DNA of 7,986 nucleotides from Tannerella sp. Lineage in GTDB: Bacteria; Bacteroidota; Bacteroidia; Bacteroidales; Tannerellaceae. A program made the position numbers and the translations under genes. A model generated the notes under the pieces. The model did no database searches and was not told where the DNA came from. It saw only the letters and a program-made list of their open reading frames with translations. Positions 1-5,826 of the stretch are shown piece by piece; position 1 is the first letter of the stretch, and the number at the start of each line of letters is the position of its first letter. The stretch lies in assembly GCA_031289515.1 (NCBI GenBank), contig JAITPH010000135.1, positions 1 to 7,986 on the forward strand. Direction: 5' to 3'.

Positions 1-120
1 ACAAAAGAAGACATTGAAAAAGCGGTTTTGGCAGACGAAAACGCACAAAAATGGATAGAAGGTAAAACACCTAAAAAAATAATTATTGTACTTAATAAAA
101 TTGTGAATATAGTCATTTAA
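1..120 (+). CDS. leuS: Leucyl-tRNA synthetase, C-terminal end (partial)
   Basis: Frame 1 is open from the window edge to a TAA at 118-120, giving 39 residues that end in EGKTPKKIIIVLNKIVNIVI. This tail (W-x-EGK-x-PKK-hydrophobic-KIVNIV-I/V at the extreme C terminus) is what I recognise from the end of bacterial leucyl-tRNA synthetases. There it belongs to the small C-terminal domain that contacts the elbow of tRNA-Leu. The enzyme charges tRNA-Leu with leucine in the cytosol. The catalytic and editing domains lie outside the window, so intactness cannot be judged. The next gene starts three bases after the stop, which suggests co-transcription. The identification rests on about 40 residues and is therefore good but not certain. 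Confidence 0.8.
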   Translation, partial: TKEDIEKAVLADENAQKWIEGKTPKKIIIVLNKIVNIVI

Positions 121-123
121 ATT

Positions 124-996
124 ATGAAGGAATCTTTTAAAAAAGTCTATTATATCCTGCGGGATTATCTTATGATATTACTTGGAACATCTATTTATGC
201 CTTTGGTTTCAACGGTTTTATCATATCAAACGAAATAGTGCCCGGCGGACTTACCGGCGTAGGTTCGCTCATTTTTTACGTCACCAAAATACCGGTATCG
301 GTCACTTATGCCGGAGTAAACGTGATACTGCTCATCATAGCATACAAAATACTTGGCCGCCGTTTCGTCATCAATTCATTGTTCGGCATAGTCTCGCTCA
401 CGTTTTCGCTTATGTTTTTCGAATGGCTGTTAGACGGCAAAACGCTTTTGGAAGGCGAGCCTTTCATGTCGGTACTTATTGGCGGAGCTTTGAGCGGCGC
501 CGCGCTTGGCATAATCTTTTCGGCAAACGGAAGTACCGGCGGCACAGACATCATCGGAGCTGTGGTTAACAAGTACAAAAACATCTCGATAGGACGAACT
601 CTGCTATACTGCGATTTTGTCATTATCGCCTGTTCCTATCTGATATTTCACGATATCGACAAGATAGTTTTCGGATACGTGGTAATGTTTTCCGAAATGT
701 ATATCCTCGACAGAGTGCTGAATGCCAATAATCAATCGGTGCAATTCCTTATCTTCTCCCAAAAATACGATGAAATTGTAGAACGAATCATTAAAGACCT
801 CGGCAGAGGCTGCACCGTGCTCGACGGCGAAGGCGGATACTCGAAAAGTCCTACAAAAGTAATTATCCTGCTGGCGAAAAAAAGAGAAAGTTCAATGATA
901 TTTCGCATGGTAAAGAGCATAGACAATCAGGCATTTATATCTCAATGCAATGTGCAGGGAGTATACGGAGAGGGCTTTGACCAACTAAAAACATGA
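124..996 (+). CDS. YitT family membrane protein (DUF161 plus DUF2179)
   Basis: This is a 290-residue inner-membrane protein of the YitT family, whose biochemical role is not established. The N-terminal two thirds form hydrophobic segments at roughly residues 15-35, 45-75, 83-103, 114-134, 158-175 and 180-196. They carry the family's glycine-rich motifs PGGLTG (40-45) and GSTGGTDI (136-143). From about residue 206 the chain becomes soluble and matches the DUF2179 domain, including GRGCTVLDGEGGYS (227-240), a fold thought to bind a small ligand. The length fits the family. The ATG lies three bases after the preceding TAA without a Shine-Dalgarno sequence, which is normal in Bacteroidota, so it is probably translated from the leuS transcript. 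The family name is secure; no substrate can be assigned. Confidence 0.88.
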   Translation: MKESFKKVYYILRDYLMILLGTSIYAFGFNGFIISNEIVPGGLTGVGSLIFYVTKIPVSVTYAGVNVILLIIAYKILGRRFVINSLFGIVSLTFSLMFFEWLLDGKTLLEGEPFMSVLIGGALSGAALGIIFSANGSTGGTDIIGAVVNKYKNISIGRTLLYCDFVIIACSYLIFHDIDKIVFGYVVMFSEMYILDRVLNANNQSVQFLIFSQKYDEIVERIIKDLGRGCTVLDGEGGYSKSPTKVIILLAKKRESSMIFRMVKSIDNQAFISQCNVQGVYGEGFDQLKT

Positions 997-1005
997 TGCA
1001 AAAAA

Positions 1006-1013
1006 TAATTTTG
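1006..1013 (+). promoter_or_regulatory. Possible -7 promoter element before the rdgB-porZ frame
   Basis: TAATTTTG matches the Bacteroides -7 consensus TAnnTTTG exactly and lies 38 bases before the ATG at 1052, in the 55-base gap after the yitT-like gene. The nearest TTTG upstream (976-979) is 26 bases away instead of the usual 19-20, so the -33 element is poor. The gene may equally be read through from upstream. Confidence 0.35.
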
Positions 1014-1051
1014 TCCGTCGTTTCACGTTATAAAATAAAAACAGAAAATAG

Positions 1052-1621
1052 ATGAAGACAATTGTTTTTGCAACAAATAACTCTCATAAACTTGAAGAAG
1101 TCAGAGATGTAGTTTCAGGTGAAATCAACATAGTAAGTCTGTCGGAGATAGGCTGTCCGGACGATATTCCGGAAACGTCGGACACAATCGAAGGCAACGC
1201 TTTACAAAAAGCCGGATACATAAAAGAGCATTTCGGGTACGATTGTTTTGCCGACGACACAGGACTTGAGGTTGAAGCCCTGAACGGCGAGCCGGGCGTA
1301 CGTTCCGCACGTTATGCCGGAGATAATCACGATTCGGAGGCAAACACGGAAAAGTTGCTGAAAGCGCTCGAAGGCAAATCAAACCGTAAAGCCCGCTTCC
1401 GCACAGTAATTGCGTTGTTGGTAAACGGCACGGAAGAATTTTTTGAAGGCGTCGTCAACGGACATATAGTCAAAGAGAAGCGCGGCAAGGAAGGCTTCGG
1501 ATACGACCCTGTATTTCAGCCGGACGGATATAACGAAACATTCGCCGAATTGGGGTCAAACGTAAAAAATAAAATCAGTCACCGCGCCATTGCCACACGT
1601 TCATTGGTCGACCGCCTGAAA
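1052..1621 (+). other. rdgB: RdgB/HAM1 module: non-canonical purine NTP pyrophosphatase
   Basis: This part hydrolyses dITP, ITP and XTP to the monophosphate and pyrophosphate, keeping deaminated purines out of DNA and RNA in the cytosol. The family hallmarks are all present. FATNNSHKLEEV (residues 6-17) forms the nucleotide-binding loop with Asn10 and Lys13. Glu41 is a likely metal ligand. FADDTGLEVEAL (66-77) holds the acidic pair Asp68/Asp69. PGVRSARYAG (81-90), GFGYDPVF (148-155) and KNKISHRA (172-179) contribute to base recognition. The catalytic core looks intact. Its 190 residues compare with 190-200 for stand-alone enzymes, so nothing is truncated; only a stop codon is missing. Assignment to RdgB is secure from the motifs. 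Confidence 0.93.
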
Positions 1622-3919
1622 ATGCTGATTATAACAGCCCTTGCAATCATTTTTTCGCATGACCTCGCAGCGCAGAATAATAAAGACTGGCAAACATATC
1701 TTGCTTATAATGAGGCGACAGGCGTTGCCGAAACAAACGAGCGCGTCTATGTGCTCGCTAACGGCTCTTTATTCAGTTACGGAAAAGAAGACAGCGAAAT
1801 CCGCCTGTACTCAAAACAAGGCGGATTAAGCGACACCGACATAAGTTCCATCAAATACAGTCCTGACAATCATATACTTATAATCATATACAGCAACGGC
1901 AACATCGATTTATATGATGGCGAGGGCATCAAGAACATGCCGTTTCTGAAAAATGCGACAAATATTCAGAGCAAGAAAGTCAACGACACTTATCTGTACA
2001 ACAACTTTGTATATTTCGCCACCGATTTCGGGATTATGGTTATCAATCTCAACAAAAAAGAAGTAACCGACACGTACAAGCTCAACAAGAGCGTCAAATC
2101 TGTTTGTATTCAGGGAGAAACCATCCTTGCAGCCACCGACGAAGGCCTGTTCGGCGCAAATCTGAAAGACAACCTTCTCGATCCGAACGTCTGGCACGAA
2201 AAGAAACTCACAGGGGCGTCGTTCAGCGAAAAAGACATTATTAAAATTTGCGTCTTCAAGGACAGACTGTTCTATTGCGTGAAAAGCCGCGGCATATATT
2301 ACGAGTCGGAAGAAGGAGCATTGAAAACGCTTGCGAATCAGTCATATAAAGACATGACGGTGCAATCCGGCGAACTCCTCGCATACACGCAGACCGATCT
2401 GACTGTCTTCTTCGACACGGACAATTATATTCACGTAAACGTCGGCGCTATCGAAGGCGTTTCGTCTCTCAAGGATGACGGCAAATACTGGATTGCATCG
2501 GGCGTTAACGGTCTGACAGGCATACAAAAAGGAAGTGACAACCAATTCACGAAAATAGTCTCGGACATTGAGATAAACAGTCCCAAACGCAACTACAACT
2601 CTTTCATGATTTTCGACAAAGACAAGCTGCTGATAGCCGGAGGCGGGCGGTTGCTCGACAGATTTCTCAGACCCGGCACTCTGATGGTTTACGAAAACGA
2701 CAGATGGAATAATTTTGACGAATCGAAAGCCGATAATGAAATCATAAAACTTATCGACTCAAAGAGTTATGATTATGTGGGAGTAGCCGTCGATCCCAAT
2801 GATGCAAGCCATTATTACATAGCTACTTATGGCGAAGGCGTTATAGAACTGAAAGATGATGAATTTGTCAAATTGCATTACATGGCTAACAGCCCGCTGG
2901 AGTCGGCAATTCCAAACGACAACAAATATGTCCGGATAGGAAGCGTTTGTTTCGACAAAAACGCAAATCTGTGGGTCGCAAACAGCCGCGCCAATAATGC
3001 AATAGCCGTTCTCAAACCTAACGGCGAATGGGTGTCTCTGTATTATCCGCCTCTCAATTACGCCGATAAATTAGATAAAATAATGATAACGTCGAACGGA
3101 CAAAAATGGATTAATATCCCTTATGACGGAGGAATAATGGTACTTGACGATAACGGCACGATAGACAACAACTCCGACGACAGATACAACTTTTTCAGTT
3201 CGTTCAAAGACGCTCAAAGCAGCACCGGAGCATCTATTTCGGCAAGTCAATATCTTTGCATGGCGGAAGACAAGAGCGGCGCAATTTGGATAGGCTCGAA
3301 CATCGGACTGTTGAAGTGCATCAATCCTTCGCGCGCTATTGAAGATCCCACGCAATTAGCATGTTCGAGGCTCATACGCGATGGCGACGCATATTTCCTG
3401 AGCGGCGAATCGATCACAGCCATCGCCGTCGACGCCGAAAATCAGAAATGGATAGGAACGGCAAGCGCAGGCGTTTTCCTGATAAACGAAGACGGCTCCG
3501 AAACGATTTACAACTTCACTTTCGAGAACTCGCCGTTGCTGTCGAACTCTATCAACAGCATCGCCATAAACGACAAAACAGGCGAAGTCTTCTTCGGCTC
3601 GGACAATGGACTTGTCTCCTTCAAAAGCGGCGTTATCAGCGGAGCCAAGCCTTTTTCCGACGTTTATGCGTTTCCAAATCCTGTACGTCCGGAGTTCAGC
3701 GATAAAGTCACCATTACAGGCTTGACGAACAATGCAAACGTAAAAATAACGGATATAAACGGCAATCTCATCTATCAGGGGCGGGCGGTAGGAAACCGGT
3801 TTGTCTGGAATTGCCGCAATTACGGCGGAAATCGCGTGGCGACCGGAATATATCTTGTATTAGCCTCAACAGCAAACGCTTCCGAGAGCGTTGTTACGAA
3901 AATAGCAGTAGTCAAATAG
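1052..3919 (+). CDS. rdgB/porZ: In-frame fusion: XTP/dITP pyrophosphatase (RdgB/HAM1) joined to PorZ-like propeller protein
   Basis: One uninterrupted frame of 955 codons contains two complete proteins. Residues 1-190 are an RdgB/HAM1 nucleotide pyrophosphatase of normal length. Residues 191-955 (765 residues) are a PorZ-like protein close to the 776 residues I recall for the Porphyromonas gingivalis protein. There is no linker: RdgB ends at its usual C terminus after SHRAIATR, and the next residue, Met191, begins a signal peptide. The two halves act in different compartments, RdgB in the cytosol and PorZ on the cell surface, so a working 955-residue polypeptide is unlikely. Either PorZ starts internally at 1622 (or nearby), or a one-base change in the AAAA run at 1619-1622 has merged two formerly overlapping genes. 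The start at 1052 is fixed by the RdgB nucleotide-binding motif beginning at residue 5. The two halves are described separately below. Confidence 0.9.
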   Translation: MKTIVFATNNSHKLEEVRDVVSGEINIVSLSEIGCPDDIPETSDTIEGNALQKAGYIKEHFGYDCFADDTGLEVEALNGEPGVRSARYAGDNHDSEANTEKLLKALEGKSNRKARFRTVIALLVNGTEEFFEGVVNGHIVKEKRGKEGFGYDPVFQPDGYNETFAELGSNVKNKISHRAIATRSLVDRLKMLIITALAIIFSHDLAAQNNKDWQTYLAYNEATGVAETNERVYVLANGSLFSYGKEDSEIRLYSKQGGLSDTDISSIKYSPDNHILIIIYSNGNIDLYDGEGIKNMPFLKNATNIQSKKVNDTYLYNNFVYFATDFGIMVINLNKKEVTDTYKLNKSVKSVCIQGETILAATDEGLFGANLKDNLLDPNVWHEKKLTGASFSEKDIIKICVFKDRLFYCVKSRGIYYESEEGALKTLANQSYKDMTVQSGELLAYTQTDLTVFFDTDNYIHVNVGAIEGVSSLKDDGKYWIASGVNGLTGIQKGSDNQFTKIVSDIEINSPKRNYNSFMIFDKDKLLIAGGGRLLDRFLRPGTLMVYENDRWNNFDESKADNEIIKLIDSKSYDYVGVAVDPNDASHYYIATYGEGVIELKDDEFVKLHYMANSPLESAIPNDNKYVRIGSVCFDKNANLWVANSRANNAIAVLKPNGEWVSLYYPPLNYADKLDKIMITSNGQKWINIPYDGGIMVLDDNGTIDNNSDDRYNFFSSFKDAQSSTGASISASQYLCMAEDKSGAIWIGSNIGLLKCINPSRAIEDPTQLACSRLIRDGDAYFLSGESITAIAVDAENQKWIGTASAGVFLINEDGSETIYNFTFENSPLLSNSINSIAINDKTGEVFFGSDNGLVSFKSGVISGAKPFSDVYAFPNPVRPEFSDKVTITGLTNNANVKITDINGNLIYQGRAVGNRFVWNCRNYGGNRVATGIYLVLASTANASESVVTKIAVVK
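1622..1675 (+). other. Internal start candidate and signal peptide of the PorZ half
   Basis: The ATG at 1622-1624 is in frame with RdgB and follows AAA, the A-rich context favoured at Bacteroidota starts. The 18 codons from here encode a hydrophobic core and a plausible signal-peptidase I site (LAA before Q). There is no cysteine, so it is not a lipoprotein signal. Starting here leaves no Lys or Arg in the n-region; starting at the in-frame TTG at 1604 would add Arg and Lys and give a more classical signal peptide. A TGA in the +1 frame at 1626-1628 overlaps this ATG as ATGCTGA. Confidence 0.6.
1622..3919 (+). other. porZ: PorZ-like module: two-propeller type IX secretion protein with signal peptide and C-terminal sorting-like domain
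   Basis: From Met191 of the fused frame the sequence reads MLIITALAIIFSHDLAAQ, a hydrophobic stretch ending in a signal-peptidase site (Ala-Ala before Gln), so this half looks built for export. Next comes a PorZ-type N-terminal propeller with GGLSDTDISSIKY and IYSNGNIDLYDG. Later blades show the D-x-x-G-x-x-W-h-G pattern of Reg_prop repeats: CFDKNANLWVANS, AEDKSGAIWIGSNIGLL, AVDAENQKWIGTASAGV and INDKTGEVFFGSDNGLV. Residues 869-955 form a C-terminal beta-sandwich (VYAFPNPVRP, GNLIYQG, RVATGIYLV, TKIAVVK) of the FlgD-Ig/Por-secretion-tail type. In P. gingivalis, PorZ is part of the surface sortase complex of the type IX system and delivers anionic LPS to the PorU sortase. That role here is inferred. 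A generic surface Reg_prop protein is the alternative. Confidence 0.78.
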
Positions 3920-3923
3920 TATA

Positions 3924-4838
3924 TTATAATGTAATGGTTTTGCCTTCTTCCGCCAGAACTACATTTTGAAAAACGGCGCTCGCTTCGTCCATGAAACCGG
4001 TCAAATCATCGTAGCGGGCGGAGTAATGACCCAATACAAGCTGTTTTACGTCCGCCATTCGGGCTATCTCTGCCGCTTGTCGCGCCGTTGAATGAAAAGT
4101 CGCCTTTGCGCGAAGCATGTCTTTTTCCAGAAATGTCGATTCGTGATATAGGCAATCAACGCCTTTTATATACTCGACAATTGAAGGCGAGAACGCTGTA
4201 TCCGAGCAGAAAGCATACCGTTTCGGAGGGTCGGCGGGGCGCGTAAGGACATTATTAGGCACGACAATTCCATCGTCGGCGATAAAGTCATTTCCCTGCT
4301 TTATTCCTGCAAGTTCGCGGACAGGTATATGATAAAAATCTATCATTTCGCGTATCAGATGTGGCTCTCTCTGTTTCTCCTCAAACAGATACCCGCACGT
4401 CGGAATCCTGTGTTTAAGTGGAATGGACGAGACTTTCAACGAGCGGTCTTCCATCACCAATCCATGTTTCAGAGGATCAATAATGTTAAAACGCACTTTA
4501 AAAGGCGATTCTTTACAAAACTGCGCTATCAGAGGCGACAAAAACGTCTCTATTTCCGCCGATCCGTGAACAGTCAAATCAGCTCTGCGTCCCAGCATCC
4601 CGAAAGTCGAAATCACGCCCGGCAGTCCGAAGCAGTGATCGCCATGCAAATGCGATATAAAAATATGATTCAATCTGTTAAAACCTATTTTGTTTTTGCG
4701 CAACTGAAGCTGAACGCCTTCTCCGCAATCAATCATGTAGAGTTTATCACGGCAATCGACTACCTGCGAGGTAGGCTCGTGATAAATCGTAGGCGTCGCA
4801 GCGCCGCAACCAAGTATGTGAATTTTAAAATATGACAT
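3924..4838 (-). CDS. rnz: Ribonuclease Z (tRNA 3' endonuclease)
   Basis: This zinc metallo-beta-lactamase-fold endonuclease cuts the 3' trailer from tRNA precursors in the cytosol. Starting at the ATG at 4836-4838 gives 304 residues. The metal-binding motif SHLHGDH then has His63, His65, Asp67 and His68. These are the same numbers as in the Bacillus subtilis enzyme, a strong argument for this start over the ATG 12 bases upstream (4848-4850). Further ligands are His143 (LKHRIP), Asp213 (FCSDT) and His271 (GHYSARY). HESTF (232-236) and FHSTARQAA, which follow, are also characteristic. The insert between His143 and Asp213 fits the flexible-arm exosite region that grips tRNA. All catalytic elements are present and the length is normal. 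It is transcribed alone, divergent from lgt and convergent with the PorZ half, leaving 4 bases between the stops. Confidence 0.93.
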   Translation of the reverse strand: MSYFKIHILGCGAATPTIYHEPTSQVVDCRDKLYMIDCGEGVQLQLRKNKIGFNRLNHIFISHLHGDHCFGLPGVISTFGMLGRRADLTVHGSAEIETFLSPLIAQFCKESPFKVRFNIIDPLKHGLVMEDRSLKVSSIPLKHRIPTCGYLFEEKQREPHLIREMIDFYHIPVRELAGIKQGNDFIADDGIVVPNNVLTRPADPPKRYAFCSDTAFSPSIVEYIKGVDCLYHESTFLEKDMLRAKATFHSTARQAAEIARMADVKQLVLGHYSARYDDLTGFMDEASAVFQNVVLAEEGKTITL

Positions 4839-4862
4839 AAAAAAAATCATTTATTCGCCACG

Positions 4863-4893
4863 TAAAGATAGACATTATTATCATAATAGCAAA
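4863..4893 (-). promoter_or_regulatory. Probable promoter of ribonuclease Z
   Basis: On the minus strand TTTG (4893-4890) is followed after exactly 19 bases by TATCTTTA (4870-4863), seven of eight positions of the Bacteroides -7 consensus TAnnTTTG. Transcription would start near 4857, leaving about 20 untranslated bases before the start at 4838 but only a few before the alternative ATG at 4850. This again favours 4838. Confidence 0.55.
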
Positions 4894-4912
4894 AAATAAT
4901 TTCGCCTGACGC

Positions 4913-4942
4913 TTGCAGTTCGACCAATAATTACTACTTTTG
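4913..4942 (+). promoter_or_regulatory. Probable promoter of the lgt-flavodiiron-nagB cluster
   Basis: TTG at 4913-4915 serves as the -33 element. After 19 bases it is followed by TACTTTTG (4935-4942), an exact match to the Bacteroides -7 consensus TAnnTTTG. The expected start point is near 4948, giving a leader of about 44 bases before the lgt ATG at 4992. No other such match lies in the short gaps inside the cluster, so this is the likely promoter for all three genes. Confidence 0.65.
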
Positions 4943-4944
4943 CG

Positions 4945-4956
4945 TCTATTAATAGA
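4945..4956 (+). promoter_or_regulatory. 12-bp perfect palindrome at the predicted lgt transcription start
   Basis: TCTATTAATAGA is its own reverse complement and begins two bases after the -7 box, so it spans the predicted start point. A dimeric repressor could bind there. A 12-bp AT-rich palindrome can also arise by chance in 8 kb, so the regulatory reading is tentative. Confidence 0.3.
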
Positions 4957-4991
4957 TGTATTGAAATTATAAACACTTAATATTCAGAAAA

Positions 4992-5825
4992 ATGTCTTTA
5001 TTAGAAATCACATGGACGGCAGATCCGGCAATATTTACAATCGGACCGAGAGAATTTCGCTGGTACGCTCTTATGTTTTTGATTGGCTTCTACGTTGGCT
5101 ACAAAATTGCAGAGCGAATGTGGAAAAGAGAAAAGCTAAATCCCGCATGGATCGATCCTCTTTTGTATTATACGGTAGCCGGAACGGTTATCGGCGCGCG
5201 TCTGGGTCATTGCCTGTTCTATGACCCCGGACATTATCTTGCCCATCCGATAGATATTCTGTACATTTGGCAAGGCGGACTGGCAAGTCATGGCGGCGTG
5301 CTTGGAATCATCGTGGCAATTTATTTTTACTCTAAAAGAGTCAGCCGTAAAAGCATGTTGTGGACATTCGACAAACTTGTCACGCCGACAGGTCTGGTTG
5401 CTGCGTTAATCAGGTTCGGCAACCTTATTAACCACGAAGTATACGGCAAGCAAACCGATTTGCCGTGGGGCTTTCGTTTTATCGATAACCTGCACGCATG
5501 GCAAAAGGGAGCAGCGCCGGTATTTACGCAGCCCTGTCACCCGACGCAAATATACGAAGCATTATGTTACCTGCTTACTTTCGCGCTCTGCATGTGGCTG
5601 TATTTCAAAAAAGACGCATGGAAGAAAGAAGGCTTCATCTTTGGAATCTTCTTGATTTGCATCTTTACGGCAAGGTTTTTTATAGAATTTTGGAAAGAGA
5701 ATCAGGAAGCGTTCGAGGAAGGCATGATTCTGAATATGGGGCAATTACTTAGTATTCCCTTTATTACTGCGGGGATATACTTCGTTTGGAGAGCATTAAG
5801 AAAAAATCATTCAAGAAAGAAATAA
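4992..5825 (+). CDS. lgt: Prolipoprotein diacylglyceryl transferase
   Basis: Lgt is an inner-membrane enzyme that moves a diacylglyceryl group from phosphatidylglycerol to the lipobox cysteine of prolipoproteins, the first step of lipoprotein maturation. The 277-residue chain has about seven hydrophobic segments. Its signatures are in order: GGLASHGG with His100, RFGNLINHEVYG (141-152) with Arg141, Asn144 and Glu149, TDLPWGFRF, HPTQIYEAL (183-191), and RFFIEFWKENQE (228-239) with Arg228 and Glu232. These correspond to the catalytic and phospholipid-binding residues of the E. coli enzyme (His103, Arg143, Asn146, Glu151, Arg239, Glu243). Escherichia has Gly where this protein has His148, a minor change. 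The ATG is preceded by AGAAAA, the A-rich context usual here. The TAA is one base from the next ATG, so translation of the two is probably coupled. Confidence 0.95.
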   Translation: MSLLEITWTADPAIFTIGPREFRWYALMFLIGFYVGYKIAERMWKREKLNPAWIDPLLYYTVAGTVIGARLGHCLFYDPGHYLAHPIDILYIWQGGLASHGGVLGIIVAIYFYSKRVSRKSMLWTFDKLVTPTGLVAALIRFGNLINHEVYGKQTDLPWGFRFIDNLHAWQKGAAPVFTQPCHPTQIYEALCYLLTFALCMWLYFKKDAWKKEGFIFGIFLICIFTARFFIEFWKENQEAFEEGMILNMGQLLSIPFITAGIYFVWRALRKNHSRKK

Positions 5826-5826
5826 A

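Noticed and set aside
306..623. Minus-strand 105-codon frame opposite the YitT-like gene
   Set aside because: It lies wholly inside a well-supported gene on the other strand, and its translation shows no recognisable family; it is an overlap artefact. The same holds for the other long frames opposite or within the genes of this window.
4329..4835. Plus-strand 168-codon frame opposite ribonuclease Z
   Set aside because: It is antisense to a gene with all catalytic motifs intact. Its translation is rich in Arg, Gln and His as expected from a shadow frame, and it has no promoter or start context.
3924..4850. Longer ribonuclease Z starting at the ATG at 4848-4850
   Set aside because: It would add four residues (MIFF), shift the metal ligands away from the family numbering His63/His65/Asp67/His68, and leave almost no leader after the predicted promoter. 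The start at 4838 fits better, though the longer form is not excluded.
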